A DNA stretch of 64,000 bases, from the NCBI GenBank assembly GCA_947501845.1, contig CANMXP010000017.1, forward strand, positions 40,652 through 104,651, written 5' to 3'. The DNA comes from an uncultured Flavobacteriaceae bacterium (GTDB taxonomy: Bacteria > Bacteroidota > Bacteroidia > Flavobacteriales > Flavobacteriaceae). Numbering within the stretch: the first letter of the stretch is position 1; every line of letters begins with the position of its first letter. The translations under genes were made by a program, and so were the position numbers. Positions 27,906-36,155 of the stretch are shown in pieces. Below the pieces are notes generated by a model, which saw only the letters and a program-made list of their open reading frames with translations, made no database searches and was not told the DNA's origin.

Positions 27906-28661
27906 CTATTTGTTTTTATGAAACCTATAAAGCTTAATATACTTTAAAAAAGTAACGTTAAAAGTTTGTACACAAATAATAAAACCGTTTAGACCATCCA
28001 AGAAGCCCAATCTTAAAAAATAGGCTTTGAAAAAAGCCCAGGTTGGATTAAATAATATTTTCCAAATAGAAGATTTCTTGCCCAAATCGAAATAAGCTTG
28101 GGCTGCAATACTTGAAAAGTTTTCAACCTTTTGATTATGTTCATGGTAATCTCTATAGATCCAATGTAATAAATCGCCTTTAAGTTTTCCTGCTTTTAAA
28201 CCTTTTTTTAAGGTATATCTATCATGAGGATTTATGCCTTTCCATTCACCATTCCCTTTTTTAAATAACCTTAGTTTTTTATCGGGATACCAATCAGAAT
28301 GTTTAATCCACTGTCCACAGTAATTATTCAATCTGTTGCAATAATAACCATCATAGCTCCAGCTCTCTTTTACTTTTAAAATAGATTTTTTTAGTGTGTC
28401 AGACAATGCTTCATCACCATCTAGTGATAAGATATAATCATATTTGGCATGAGATAGTGCATAGTTTTTTTGTTCGATATAGCCTTCAAATTTATTTTGA
28501 ATGAATCGAACATTATAAGCTGCACATATTTCGGGAGTTTTGTCTGTAGAAAAAGAGTCAACAACAACAATTTCATCTACAACATCAACTAAGGACTTCA
28601 AACACTTTTCTAAATGCTCTTCTTCATTAAAGGTAATTATGACTCCAGATAGTTTAATCAT
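27906..28661 (-). CDS. GT2 glycosyltransferase, WaaE/KdtX-LgtF type
   Basis: The 251-residue protein has SGVIITFNEEEHLEKCLKSL at residues 5-24, VVDSFSTDKTPEI and a LSLDGDEALS metal-binding motif, then the EWKGINPHDRY segment seen in LPS core beta-glucosyltransferases of the WaaE group. It has no membrane anchor except a hydrophobic C-terminal patch. It reads leftwards toward the broken GT copy and is 33 bases downstream of the glf gene, probably in one operon. Confidence 0.88.
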   Translation of the reverse strand: MIKLSGVIITFNEEEHLEKCLKSLVDVVDEIVVVDSFSTDKTPEICAAYNVRFIQNKFEGYIEQKNYALSHAKYDYILSLDGDEALSDTLKKSILKVKESWSYDGYYCNRLNNYCGQWIKHSDWYPDKKLRLFKKGNGEWKGINPHDRYTLKKGLKAGKLKGDLLHWIYRDYHEHNQKVENFSSIAAQAYFDLGKKSSIWKILFNPTWAFFKAYFLRLGFLDGLNGFIICVQTFNVTFLKYIKLYRFHKNK

Positions 28662-28694
28662 TTTGATGTTCTGAAAAATAGTTGTAAAAATAAG

Positions 28695-29792
28695 TTAATT
28701 AAGTTCTTTTTTAGCTTTTTGTAAGGCTGAAGCTATTATTTGGTGCATATCGTAATACTTATACTCTGCGAGTCTTCCTCCAAATATAACATGATCTTCT
28801 TGTGAAGAAAGTGCTTTATAAGCTTGATATTTTTTTTGGTTCTCATCATTATTAATAGGGTAGTAGGCTTCTTTTTCAGTAGTCCATTGTTCTGGGAATT
28901 CTTTGGTTATTACGGTATGTTTTTGTTTGCCAAACTCAAAATGCTTATGTTCTATAATTCGTGTATAAGGGATATTAGAATCGTTATAATTTACAACTGC
29001 ATTGCCCTGAAAGTTCTCTGAATCCAGCTTGGTATTTTCAAAACGTAATGAGCGATATTCTAAGTTGCCATATTTATAATTATAGAATTCGTCTATTTTT
29101 CCAGTAAACACTATTTTTTTTGCAAGACCGCTCAAAGCATCTTTATCTTTAAAAAAATCAATATTGGTTTTTATGTCAATACCCTTTAAAAGACCATCAA
29201 TTATTTTGTTATAACCTCCAATAGGAATGCCCTGATATCTATCGTTAAAATAATTATTATTATAAGTATATCGTACAGGTAAGCGTTTAATAATAAAAGC
29301 AGGGAGTTCGGTAGCTTTTTTACCCCATTGTTTCTCTGTATACTCTTTAATTAAAGTTTCATAAACATCTTTCCCAATTAAAGATAGGGCCTGTTCTTCT
29401 AAATTTTCAGGGTTTTCATAACCAAACTCTTTAATTTGATTTTCTATGATTTCTTTAGCTTCCTCAGGTGTTTTTGTTCCCCATAACTGATAAAATGTAT
29501 TCATATTAAAGGGTAAATTATAGAGTTTGCCCTTAGACATTGAAATAGGTGAATTTATGTAATTATTAAACGCTGCAAATTGATTTACATAGTCCCAAAT
29601 GTCCTTATCATTGGTATGAAATATATGTGCCCCATATTTGTGTACATTAATACCGTCAATATTTTCACAATATACGTTACCGCCTACATGCGCTCTTTTG
29701 TCAATAACAAGACACTTTTTACCCGCTTTAGTAGCCTCATGGGCAAATACAGAGCCAAATAATCCAGCACCAACAATTAAATAATCATACAT
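28695..29792 (-). CDS. glf: UDP-galactopyranose mutase
   Basis: I choose the ATG at 29790-29792 (MYDYLIVGAGLFGS), nine codons inside the longest frame, because the upstream ATG overlaps the promoter -7 element. The 365-residue flavoenzyme has the FAD motif GAGLFGSVFA, VIDKRAHVGGNVY and KYGAHIFHTND, as in Glf proteins of 360-390 residues. It converts UDP-galactopyranose to UDP-galactofuranose. The divergent gene 69 bases away is a likely galactofuranosyltransferase. Confidence 0.93.
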   Translation of the reverse strand: MYDYLIVGAGLFGSVFAHEATKAGKKCLVIDKRAHVGGNVYCENIDGINVHKYGAHIFHTNDKDIWDYVNQFAAFNNYINSPISMSKGKLYNLPFNMNTFYQLWGTKTPEEAKEIIENQIKEFGYENPENLEEQALSLIGKDVYETLIKEYTEKQWGKKATELPAFIIKRLPVRYTYNNNYFNDRYQGIPIGGYNKIIDGLLKGIDIKTNIDFFKDKDALSGLAKKIVFTGKIDEFYNYKYGNLEYRSLRFENTKLDSENFQGNAVVNYNDSNIPYTRIIEHKHFEFGKQKHTVITKEFPEQWTTEKEAYYPINNDENQKKYQAYKALSSQEDHVIFGGRLAEYKYYDMHQIIASALQKAKKELN

Positions 29793-29816
29793 TTGTATAC
29801 TTTTATAATTTTTTAG

Positions 29817-29843
29817 CAAAACTAGGATATAAATAACCTACAA
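29817..29843 (-). promoter_or_regulatory. Promoter of glf (TTTG ... TAGTTTTG)
   Basis: On the minus strand TAGTTTTG (29824-29817) matches TAnnTTTG, preceded by a TTTG at a slightly short spacing of 16 bases. Transcription would start close to 29810, about 20 bases before the chosen glf ATG. Confidence 0.5.
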
Positions 29844-29860
29844 AAAAACTTTTCAATATA

Positions 29861-30904
29861 ATGTATTACATTTCCAGAAACTATAAATCATTATTCAATG
29901 CAGCAGGAAAAGCAAAAACAGATTGCGAATTTACTTTAGAAGCATTAGGGTTTAAAAATCTTGGATTTAAACAATCGTCCATCCCAAACTCTGCGGTAGG
30001 AACTATTAAGAATTTTTTTGGTATTACGATAGCTTTATTAAGATTGCCCTTTAAATCTGTTTTATTTACACAATATCCTAATAATAAATTTAGAAAACTG
30101 ATATTATTTTTTGCAAAATTGAAACGTTGTAAAATTATAACCATAGTCCATGACGTAAGATGCTTAAAGGGGAGAACTAAAGATATTCAAGCGGAATTAT
30201 CAAAAATTGTATGTTCTGATGTTATTATTGTGCATAATGAGTCTATGAAAGCATGGTTTTTAGAACAAAATACAACGATCCCTATTGTCATTTTAGGGAT
30301 ATTCGACTATGTTTCTAAAGAAAAACCACTTCAAAATAAAACCGTTAAGAAAAATGATGTTTATAGTATAGCCTATGCTGGAGGGTTTGGAGCAGGCAAA
30401 AATTCATATATTTTTAATTTTGATATGCTAGAGCATAGCAAATATAATTTAAAGCTATATGGCATTGGTTTTGATGCCAATAAACGAAAAGTAAGTGAAG
30501 AAATATCTATTATTCATTATCAAGGTGCTTTTCCTTCCGATCAAATAGCTTATAAAATTGAAGCTGATTTTGGATTGGTATGGGATGGTATATCAACAGA
30601 GTCTTGCAGTGGAGATCTTGGTGAGTATTTAAAGTATAATAACCCTCATAAAACATCTTTATATCTTTTGTGCGGACTCCCAGTAATAGTTTGGGACCAA
30701 GCAGCTATAGCTTCATTTATTGTTAAGAATAATTTGGGAATAGGTATTGCCAATTTAAAAGACCTGAATACTGTTTTGGAGAATTTATCTGAAGAAGATT
30801 ATAAATTAATGAAAAACAATGTTCAAATTGTTCAGGAAAAAGTAATGCATGGAAAGTTTGTAGAAATTGCGGTTAAAGAAGCGCTTGAAAAGTTGAAAGA
30901 ATAA
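29861..30904 (+). CDS. Probable galactofuranosyltransferase
   Basis: The 347-residue protein resembles the bacterial beta-1,6-galactofuranosyltransferase-like family. It has an N-terminal MYYISRNY, a central TIVHDVRCL, then DFGLVWDG and GEYLKYNNPHKTSLYLLCGLPVIVW as the nucleotide-sugar-binding C-terminal half. It has no signal peptide. Divergent placement next to glf, which makes the UDP-Galf donor, supports the assignment. Acceptor and linkage are unknown. Confidence 0.75.
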   Translation: MYYISRNYKSLFNAAGKAKTDCEFTLEALGFKNLGFKQSSIPNSAVGTIKNFFGITIALLRLPFKSVLFTQYPNNKFRKLILFFAKLKRCKIITIVHDVRCLKGRTKDIQAELSKIVCSDVIIVHNESMKAWFLEQNTTIPIVILGIFDYVSKEKPLQNKTVKKNDVYSIAYAGGFGAGKNSYIFNFDMLEHSKYNLKLYGIGFDANKRKVSEEISIIHYQGAFPSDQIAYKIEADFGLVWDGISTESCSGDLGEYLKYNNPHKTSLYLLCGLPVIVWDQAAIASFIVKNNLGIGIANLKDLNTVLENLSEEDYKLMKNNVQIVQEKVMHGKFVEIAVKEALEKLKE

Positions 30905-30911
30905 TGATCTT

Positions 30912-31955
30912 TTATTTTAAGAAAGCTTTTAACTTACTTGTGAAAAGCTGAGGCTTGAATTTTTCATATAGTACGACAGCCTGATTTTTATATTGTTTTT
31001 CTGCCTTAGTATAAAGTTCGGGTTTAAAATCCTTTAAATGCACACTAACATTATTCTCATTTTCAAAAAGATTCCAAGTTGCTTTGTCTATCCATGGAGA
31101 GAATATTGCAAAGGTTTTAATATCTAAAGCTTTAGACATATTAATGGCGCCACCTTCATTTCCAATTATGGCATTACAATGGTGCGTTATCGCTAAAAAT
31201 GCTCTTAAGCTTTTTCCAAAAACATCAAAGAGAATGTTTTTTTGAGTGTCTGGCTTGCACAGATTAAATATAGATTTTGCTTCAGCTTCTTGTTTAGGTA
31301 TGTAATTAAATAATATTTGCCCAGCAGTTTCTTCAACCACAGTATCAATTACTTGAGCCATATAACTAAAGGGGTATGTTTTCTTTATACCACTTCCTAG
31401 CACACTTATCATATACAAAGGTTTACTAAGGTCAAGATGATGATTTACTAAAAAGCGCCTGCCGTCTGCAACTTCCTGTTCAGTTAAATATATTTTTGGT
31501 TTTATAAATGTTGCCTCTATACCTAGAGGCTCTAATAATTTCATTCTATTAACAATAGCTAACCCAGCCTTGGCATTTTTTTCTTTAGCTCTTTTTATAT
31601 TGTGATGATAAAAAAGGGATGTATAATACTTGTGGTAAGAAATTCTAGTTTTTGCCCCAGATAAAAAACTTATTAAATTGCTGGATAGTTTAGAATAAAC
31701 ATCAATAACAATATCATACTTTTTATATTTAATAGTTTTAGCGAACCTAAAGAGTGCTTTTTTACTAGATTCAACTTCTTTAGTAAAAAAAATAAAATGG
31801 TCTATAAACGTGTTGTTTTCTACAACAGGAAAGGTGTGCTCGTTTATCAAATAGTCCAGTTGCGCTTTTGGATATTTTAAGCGAAGTGCTTCAAACAGAA
31901 TACTGCTTGTAAGCACATCGCCTATCATTTTTTGTTGTATGATTAAGATTTTCAA
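30912..31955 (-). CDS. GT9 (ADP-heptose:LPS heptosyltransferase-like) glycosyltransferase
   Basis: The 347-residue protein begins MKILIIQQKMIGDVLTSSILFEALR, the classic GT9 N-terminus. It carries YMISVLGSGIKKTYPFSYM, an HHCNAIIGNEGGAINMSKAL C-terminal motif and IFSPWIDK. The family transfers heptose or related sugars to the LPS inner core. It converges with the galactofuranosyltransferase candidate with a gap of 7 bases. Confidence 0.87.
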   Translation of the reverse strand: MKILIIQQKMIGDVLTSSILFEALRLKYPKAQLDYLINEHTFPVVENNTFIDHFIFFTKEVESSKKALFRFAKTIKYKKYDIVIDVYSKLSSNLISFLSGAKTRISYHKYYTSLFYHHNIKRAKEKNAKAGLAIVNRMKLLEPLGIEATFIKPKIYLTEQEVADGRRFLVNHHLDLSKPLYMISVLGSGIKKTYPFSYMAQVIDTVVEETAGQILFNYIPKQEAEAKSIFNLCKPDTQKNILFDVFGKSLRAFLAITHHCNAIIGNEGGAINMSKALDIKTFAIFSPWIDKATWNLFENENNVSVHLKDFKPELYTKAEKQYKNQAVVLYEKFKPQLFTSKLKAFLK

Positions 31956-32029
31956 TATTTACAACTCCTATATTTTTGCAAATGAGTACATATTGTGTCT
32001 ACTACAACTGCATACTATTAATGAATAGT

Positions 32030-32845
32030 TTAGACAGCCACATCGTGCTCTCTTAAAGCATCATTAAGTGACGTTTTTTTATTGGTACTCTCTTTACGTT
32101 TACCAATAATTAAAGCACATGGTACATTGAAGCTTCCTGAAGGAAACTCCTTAGCATAGCTACCAGGTATAACTACAGAACGGGCTGGAACTCTGCCTTT
32201 ATATTCTATAGGTTCATCACCAGTTACATCAATAATTTTTGTGCTCATTGTTAAAACTACACCTGCACCTAAAACAGCTTCAGTTTCAACACGTACACCT
32301 TCAACAACGATACATCTAGAACCAATAAAGGCATTATCCTCTATAATTACTGGAGCGGCTTGTAAAGGCTCTAAAACACCACCAATACCAACACCACCAG
32401 ACAAATGCACATTTTTACCTATTTGTGCACAACTACCAACCGTGGCCCATGTATCAACCATGGTACCTTCATCTACATAAGCTCCAATATTTACATAACT
32501 GGGCATTAATATAGTACCACTGGAAATATAAGCACCATGTCTTGCAACTGCATGAGGTACGACACGAATCCCTTTTTCAGCATAACCACGTTTTAATGGA
32601 ATTTTATCATGAAACTCTAATGGACCAGCTTCAATAGTTTCCATTTTCTGAATTGGAAAATACAATACAACAGCTTTTTTTACCCATTCGTTAACTTGCC
32701 AACCACCTGTAATTGGCTCAGCTACTCTCAATTCGCCTTTATCTAATAAATCTATAACTTTTCTTATAGCTGAAGTCGTTGTTTCTTCCTTTAAAAGATC
32801 TCTATTCTCCCAAGTATTTTCTATGATTTGTTGTAATTCTGTCAT
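32030..32845 (-). CDS. dapD: 2,3,4,5-tetrahydropyridine-2,6-dicarboxylate N-succinyltransferase
   Basis: The 271-residue length is exact for DapD. The N-terminal helical domain is followed by a left-handed beta-helix of hexapeptide repeats (about residues 110-220), with YVNIGAYVDEGTMVDTWATVGSCAQIG, HLSGGVGIGGVLEP and IVVEGVRVETEAVLGAGVVLT. It carries out the succinylation step of meso-diaminopimelate and lysine synthesis. It stands as a single gene. Confidence 0.96.
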   Translation of the reverse strand: MTELQQIIENTWENRDLLKEETTTSAIRKVIDLLDKGELRVAEPITGGWQVNEWVKKAVVLYFPIQKMETIEAGPLEFHDKIPLKRGYAEKGIRVVPHAVARHGAYISSGTILMPSYVNIGAYVDEGTMVDTWATVGSCAQIGKNVHLSGGVGIGGVLEPLQAAPVIIEDNAFIGSRCIVVEGVRVETEAVLGAGVVLTMSTKIIDVTGDEPIEYKGRVPARSVVIPGSYAKEFPSGSFNVPCALIIGKRKESTNKKTSLNDALREHDVAV

Positions 32846-32863
32846 TGATATTTAAGTTTTGGG

Positions 32864-32871
32864 CAAATATA
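32864..32871 (-). promoter_or_regulatory. -7 element of dapD (TATATTTG)
   Basis: TATATTTG on the minus strand matches TAnnTTTG and ends 19 bases before the dapD ATG. No TTG partner was found at the expected distance. Confidence 0.4.
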
Positions 32872-33129
32872 ATAGGTATCATTTAAAAAATAGAATGAAA
32901 AGGTCATAATATCGGTTATAAAGTACTTCAAACTTTTTGTCGATTGACACTAAGTTGATACTAGGTTTAACAAAAATTAGAACCAGTTTTTCCTTCGAAA
33001 GAAAAAAAATAATCGATGAAATGCATTTTTAGTGTATTTCATCTTTATAATTAAGCTTTTAATCTGTTCGTCGATAAAAATTTGTAGCTCCACTAATAAT
33101 CGAAAATTCGCTGGCTTATAACTAATTTA

Positions 33130-33162
33130 TTGTGTTCGACCTTAGGTATGGGTATATATTTG
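33130..33162 (+). promoter_or_regulatory. Bacteroidota promoter, TTG-N22-TATATTTG
   Basis: TTG at 33130-33132 and TATATTTG at 33155-33162 are 22 bases apart, within the 17-23 range known for flavobacterial sigma-A promoters. The expected transcript start near 33169 lies on or after the ATG at 33167. This favours translation from the ATG at 33188. Confidence 0.6.
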
Positions 33163-33187
33163 AACTATGCGAACGATGATAAACAGA

Positions 33188-33505
33188 ATGAAAAAAAATA
33201 TATACATACCATTAATTTTATTACTTTCTTTTTCTTTAGGAGTAGCTCAAGGCCATACTGAAAATAACAAGATTGAATCTAATAAAGTTATTTCTGTTTC
33301 TGTAAATGATGAAGCGCATCTAGAAATTACGGCAGATCATACAATTGAAATTGTAAAAGAAAAAGATACATTGTTAATTGATCCTACCGAATTAAAAGAG
33401 TCTATTTCAAAAACTAGTGATATTAGACTGTATCTTAATAGAGTAAGAAATGTTGAAAATATTAAAATGATATTTCCAAAAATAAATAAACCTGTAAAGG
33501 TCTAA
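33188..33505 (+). CDS. Small secreted protein of unknown function
   Basis: The predicted transcript start selects the ATG at 33188 (MKKNIYIPLILLLSFSLGVAQG) over in-frame ATGs at 33167 and 33176. The 105-residue product has a clear signal peptide cleaved near residue 21, then a mixed-charge region with VISVSVNDEAHLEITADHTIEIV, and no Cys or known motif. I do not recognise a family. A strong terminator follows, so it is a one-gene unit, with ruvX starting behind the terminator. Confidence 0.7.
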   Translation: MKKNIYIPLILLLSFSLGVAQGHTENNKIESNKVISVSVNDEAHLEITADHTIEIVKEKDTLLIDPTELKESISKTSDIRLYLNRVRNVENIKMIFPKINKPVKV

Positions 33506-33550
33506 TTGAAAGATTTTAAATATTAATAAGGTTAAACTGTTAAAGTTAAG

Positions 33551-33588
33551 AAGGCTGTCTGAAAAGGCAGTCTTTTTTATTTTATTGA
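33551..33588 (+). terminator. Rho-independent terminator
   Basis: The 9-bp stem AAGGCTGTC / GGCAGTCTT (with two G-U pairs) and 6-base loop are followed by a T-rich run. It ends 34 bases before ruvX and closes the small secreted-protein gene. Confidence 0.8.
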
Positions 33589-33622
33589 AGTGATTTAAAC
33601 TATTTTTGCACAAAACTGATTT

Positions 33623-34033
33623 ATGGGGCGCATTTTAGCAATAGATTACGGTACTAAAAGAACAGGCATAGCAGTAACCGATGCGTTGCAAATTATAGCC
33701 TCTGGACTCACTACTGTTAATACAAAAGAGCTTTTAAAGTTTTTAAAAGATTATACCAATAAAGAAGCGGTTGAATTGTTTTTGGTCGGAGAACCAAAAC
33801 AAATGAATAATACCGCCTCAGAAAGCGAAGTTCACATTCTTCCATTTATAGATAATTTAAAAAAAGAATTCCCCAATATTCCAATCGAAAGGGTGGATGA
33901 AAGGTTTACTTCTAAAATGGCTTTCCAAACGATGATAGATAGTGGATTAAAAAAAAATCAACGAAAAAATAAGGCACTCATAGACGAAATTAGTGCAACC
34001 CTTATTTTGCAGAGTTATTTATATTCTAAATAG
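33623..34033 (+). CDS. ruvX: RuvX/YqgF Holliday junction resolvase-like nuclease
   Basis: The 136-residue length is typical. Motifs are GRILAIDYGTKRTGIAVTD (catalytic Asp8), EPKQMNNTASES, ERVDERFTS and the terminal KALIDEISATLILQSYL with a catalytic Asp. The family has an RNase H fold and acts in pre-16S rRNA processing or junction resolution. It starts 35 bases after the terminator of the preceding gene. Confidence 0.93.
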   Translation: MGRILAIDYGTKRTGIAVTDALQIIASGLTTVNTKELLKFLKDYTNKEAVELFLVGEPKQMNNTASESEVHILPFIDNLKKEFPNIPIERVDERFTSKMAFQTMIDSGLKKNQRKNKALIDEISATLILQSYLYSK

Positions 34034-34232
34034 TGCGGTTTCAATATACTTCTGAATCATTTAGATTTGTTTAAAGTCATAGTATAAACAGGTTTTTATT
34101 CTCTATTCTAATAACAGAACAGCCTTAATGCCTTTAACTGGGTATTAATGATAAACAATAAATTTCGTATAAAGATAGGACTAGTAAATTATAGTATTAT
34201 TACTTTTGCAAATATTAATACCAAACAAATAC

Positions 34233-34823
34233 ATGATTTTACCAATAGTAGCCTATGGCGACCCAGTCTTAAAAAAGAAAGGAAAAGATATAACTGAAGC
34301 GTATCCAAATCTTAGCGTTCTTTTAGAAAATATGTTTGAAACCATGTACAATGCCTGTGGTGTTGGTTTGGCTGCACCACAAATAGGATTGCCCATTAGA
34401 TTATTTTTGGTTGACACATCGCCTTTTGCGGAAGATGAAGGTTTAACTACAGAAGAACAAAAAGTACTAAAAGATTTCAAACGCGTTTTTATTAATGCTA
34501 AAATAACGAAGGAAGAAGGTGACGAATGGGCTTTTAATGAAGGTTGTTTAAGTATTCCAGATGTTAGGGAAGATGTTTTTAGACAGCCAAAAATAACCGT
34601 CGAGTATGTTGATGAAAGTTTTACACCACAAACAGAAACCTTTGAAGGGTTAATAGCAAGAGTTATTCAACATGAATACGATCATATAGAAGGTGTTTTG
34701 TTCACAGATAAACTTTCTAGCTTAAAAAAACGTTTAATAAAAGGAAAACTAGCCAATATATCTAAAGGCAAGATTAATGTCGATTATAGAATGCGTTTTC
34801 CCGATCAAAAAAAGAAGCGATAA
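34233..34823 (+). CDS. def: Peptide deformylase
   Basis: I start at the ATG at 34233 (MILPIVAYGDPVL), the usual start of bacteroidal Def; a TTG at 34206 is not needed. The 196-residue enzyme has all three motifs: GVGLAAPQIG at about residues 46-55, EGCLSIP (Cys ligand) at about 107-113 and the metal-binding HEYDHIEG. It removes the formyl group from nascent proteins. It lies 199 bases after ruvX and 53 bases before the DUF5606 gene. Confidence 0.96.
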   Translation: MILPIVAYGDPVLKKKGKDITEAYPNLSVLLENMFETMYNACGVGLAAPQIGLPIRLFLVDTSPFAEDEGLTTEEQKVLKDFKRVFINAKITKEEGDEWAFNEGCLSIPDVREDVFRQPKITVEYVDESFTPQTETFEGLIARVIQHEYDHIEGVLFTDKLSSLKKRLIKGKLANISKGKINVDYRMRFPDQKKKR

Positions 34824-34876
34824 TATTTGCAAGCAATCAATAAACAGTTGATATTTGCCCCTTTCAAAAAATAATT

Positions 34877-35311
34877 ATGAGTTTAGATAAAGTACTGTCA
34901 ATAGGAGGAAAGCCAGGTTTGTACAAATTAATTGCCCAAACACGAGGTGGGTTTGTAGCCGAATCGTTAATAGATAACAAACGTATATCTGTAAGTGTAC
35001 AAAACAACATTAGTGTTTTAAGCGAAATTGCAATTTATACTTTAGCCGAGGAAGTGCCCTTAAAACAGGTTCTTGAAAATATTAAGAAAAAAGAAAACGG
35101 AGAACAAGCCTCTGTAAAACCTAAAGATAGCAAAGATAAATTAGAAGAATATTTCTTTGATGTATTACCAGATTATGATGAAGATAGAGTATATGCAAGT
35201 GATATTAAAAAAGTAATACAATGGTATAATTTATTACAAAAACATGATATGCTGGATTTTTCAGATTCTGAAGAAGAAAGTAGCGATACAGTATCAGACG
35301 AAGAAGAATAA
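34877..35311 (+). CDS. DUF5606 domain protein
   Basis: The 144-residue protein starts MSLDKVLSIGGKPGLYKLIAQTRGGF, the signature of DUF5606, a conserved bacteroidal family almost always next to def. Residues about 85-125 have DKLEEYFFDVLPDYDEDRVYASDIKK and an acidic tail. Its molecular role is unknown. Def adjacency suggests a translation-related role by association only. A terminator follows directly. Confidence 0.85.
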   Translation: MSLDKVLSIGGKPGLYKLIAQTRGGFVAESLIDNKRISVSVQNNISVLSEIAIYTLAEEVPLKQVLENIKKKENGEQASVKPKDSKDKLEEYFFDVLPDYDEDRVYASDIKKVIQWYNLLQKHDMLDFSDSEEESSDTVSDEEE

Positions 35312-35315
35312 AATA

Positions 35316-35344
35316 AAAACCTCCAAATATGGAGGTTTTTTTAT
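35316..35344 (+). terminator. Rho-independent terminator after the DUF5606 gene
   Basis: A perfect 10-bp stem, AAAACCTCCA with TGGAGGTTTT, and a 4-base loop are followed by a run of T. It sits 5 bases after the stop codon and ends the def-DUF5606 unit. Confidence 0.88.
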
Positions 35345-35410
35345 GCTTTTTTGTAAGTTTATTAGCTATACGTCGACTTTAAAGTGAGTTAACACAAAAA
35401 GAATAAATTA

Positions 35411-36082
35411 ATGAAATCACTTTGGTTTTTTGATGATGTCAATCTTTTCAAGGTGCTTTGTCCCCACAAATTTAAAGCCTATAAAGCAAATCACGACTTT
35501 GATGCCTACAAAAAGAAGGACTATATCTATTTTGAAGAAGATTCTGCAAACAAAGTATACCTCATAGAAAGAGGAAAAGTTAAAATTGGCTATTATAGTG
35601 AAGATGGAGACGAAGTCGTTAAGGCCATTTTAACTCGCGGGGAGTTATTTGGTGAAACAGCTATTCTTGGAGAATCTAAGCGAGAAGAATTTGCTCAATC
35701 TATTGATAATACGACGAGTATTTGTCCCATAGGTGTTGATACAATGCATGATTTAATGCGAAATAACCAAACTTTTAGTTTTAAGATATATAAAGTTATC
35801 GGTTATAAACTAAAACGATTAGAAAGACGGTTACAATTACTGCTATTTAAAGATACGAAAACACGCCTTGTAGAGTTTTTAGATGAGTTATGTTCCGACT
35901 ACGGCTATGATTGTGAAAAAACAGGAGATAAAGTGATTCACCACCCTTATACTCAAAAAGACATTGCTTGTTTAATAGGCACTTCCAGACCCACATTAAA
36001 TATACTTTTAAACGAGTTAAAGGAGGAAAAAGTACTTCAATTTTCCAGAAAAGAAATAAGAATTTACAAAAATATTGCTTAA
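35411..36082 (+). CDS. Crp/Fnr family transcription regulator
   Basis: The 223-residue protein has a cNMP-binding-type beta-roll (about residues 30-130, with VYLIERGKVKIGYYSEDGDEVV and GELFGETAILGE) and an HTH_Crp domain (about 160-215, with TQKDIACLIGTSRPTLNILLNELKEE). There are no clustered Cys residues for an Fe-S centre. The ligand is unknown. A perfect inverted repeat overlaps its stop codon and lies before the next gene, and could be its own site. Confidence 0.87.
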   Translation: MKSLWFFDDVNLFKVLCPHKFKAYKANHDFDAYKKKDYIYFEEDSANKVYLIERGKVKIGYYSEDGDEVVKAILTRGELFGETAILGESKREEFAQSIDNTTSICPIGVDTMHDLMRNNQTFSFKIYKVIGYKLKRLERRLQLLLFKDTKTRLVEFLDELCSDYGYDCEKTGDKVIHHPYTQKDIACLIGTSRPTLNILLNELKEEKVLQFSRKEIRIYKNIA

Positions 36083-36100
36083 TGTTAGATGGCTAACATT
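36081..36100. promoter_or_regulatory. Candidate Crp/Fnr operator (8-bp arms, 4-base spacer)
   Basis: Arms AATGTTAG and CTAACATT are perfect reverse complements around ATGG. The symmetry centre is about 43 bases upstream of the transcript start expected from the -7 element at 36120. This is close to the -41.5 position of class II CRP activation. It lies between the Crp/Fnr gene and the lipoprotein gene. Confidence 0.5.
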
Positions 36101-36119
36101 TTATAAAATCAGTGTACTT

Positions 36120-36127
36120 TACTTTTG
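36120..36127 (+). promoter_or_regulatory. -7 element (TACTTTTG) of the lipoprotein gene
   Basis: TACTTTTG matches TAnnTTTG, 28 bases before the ATG at 36156. No good -33 TTTG is present, which fits a promoter that needs an activator. Confidence 0.5.
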
Positions 36128-36155
36128 GAGTATTAGAAACTTAAAAAAAAATACA

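Larger units (their letters stand above)
32846..33187. other. Intergenic gap with divergent promoters
   Basis: These 342 bases separate dapD from the small secreted-protein gene. A -7 element for dapD (TATATTTG on the minus strand, 32871-32864) and a promoter for the rightward gene (33130-33162) are visible. The middle, about 32890-33120, is AT-rich and shows no convincing ORF, hairpin or RNA gene. Confidence 0.5.
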
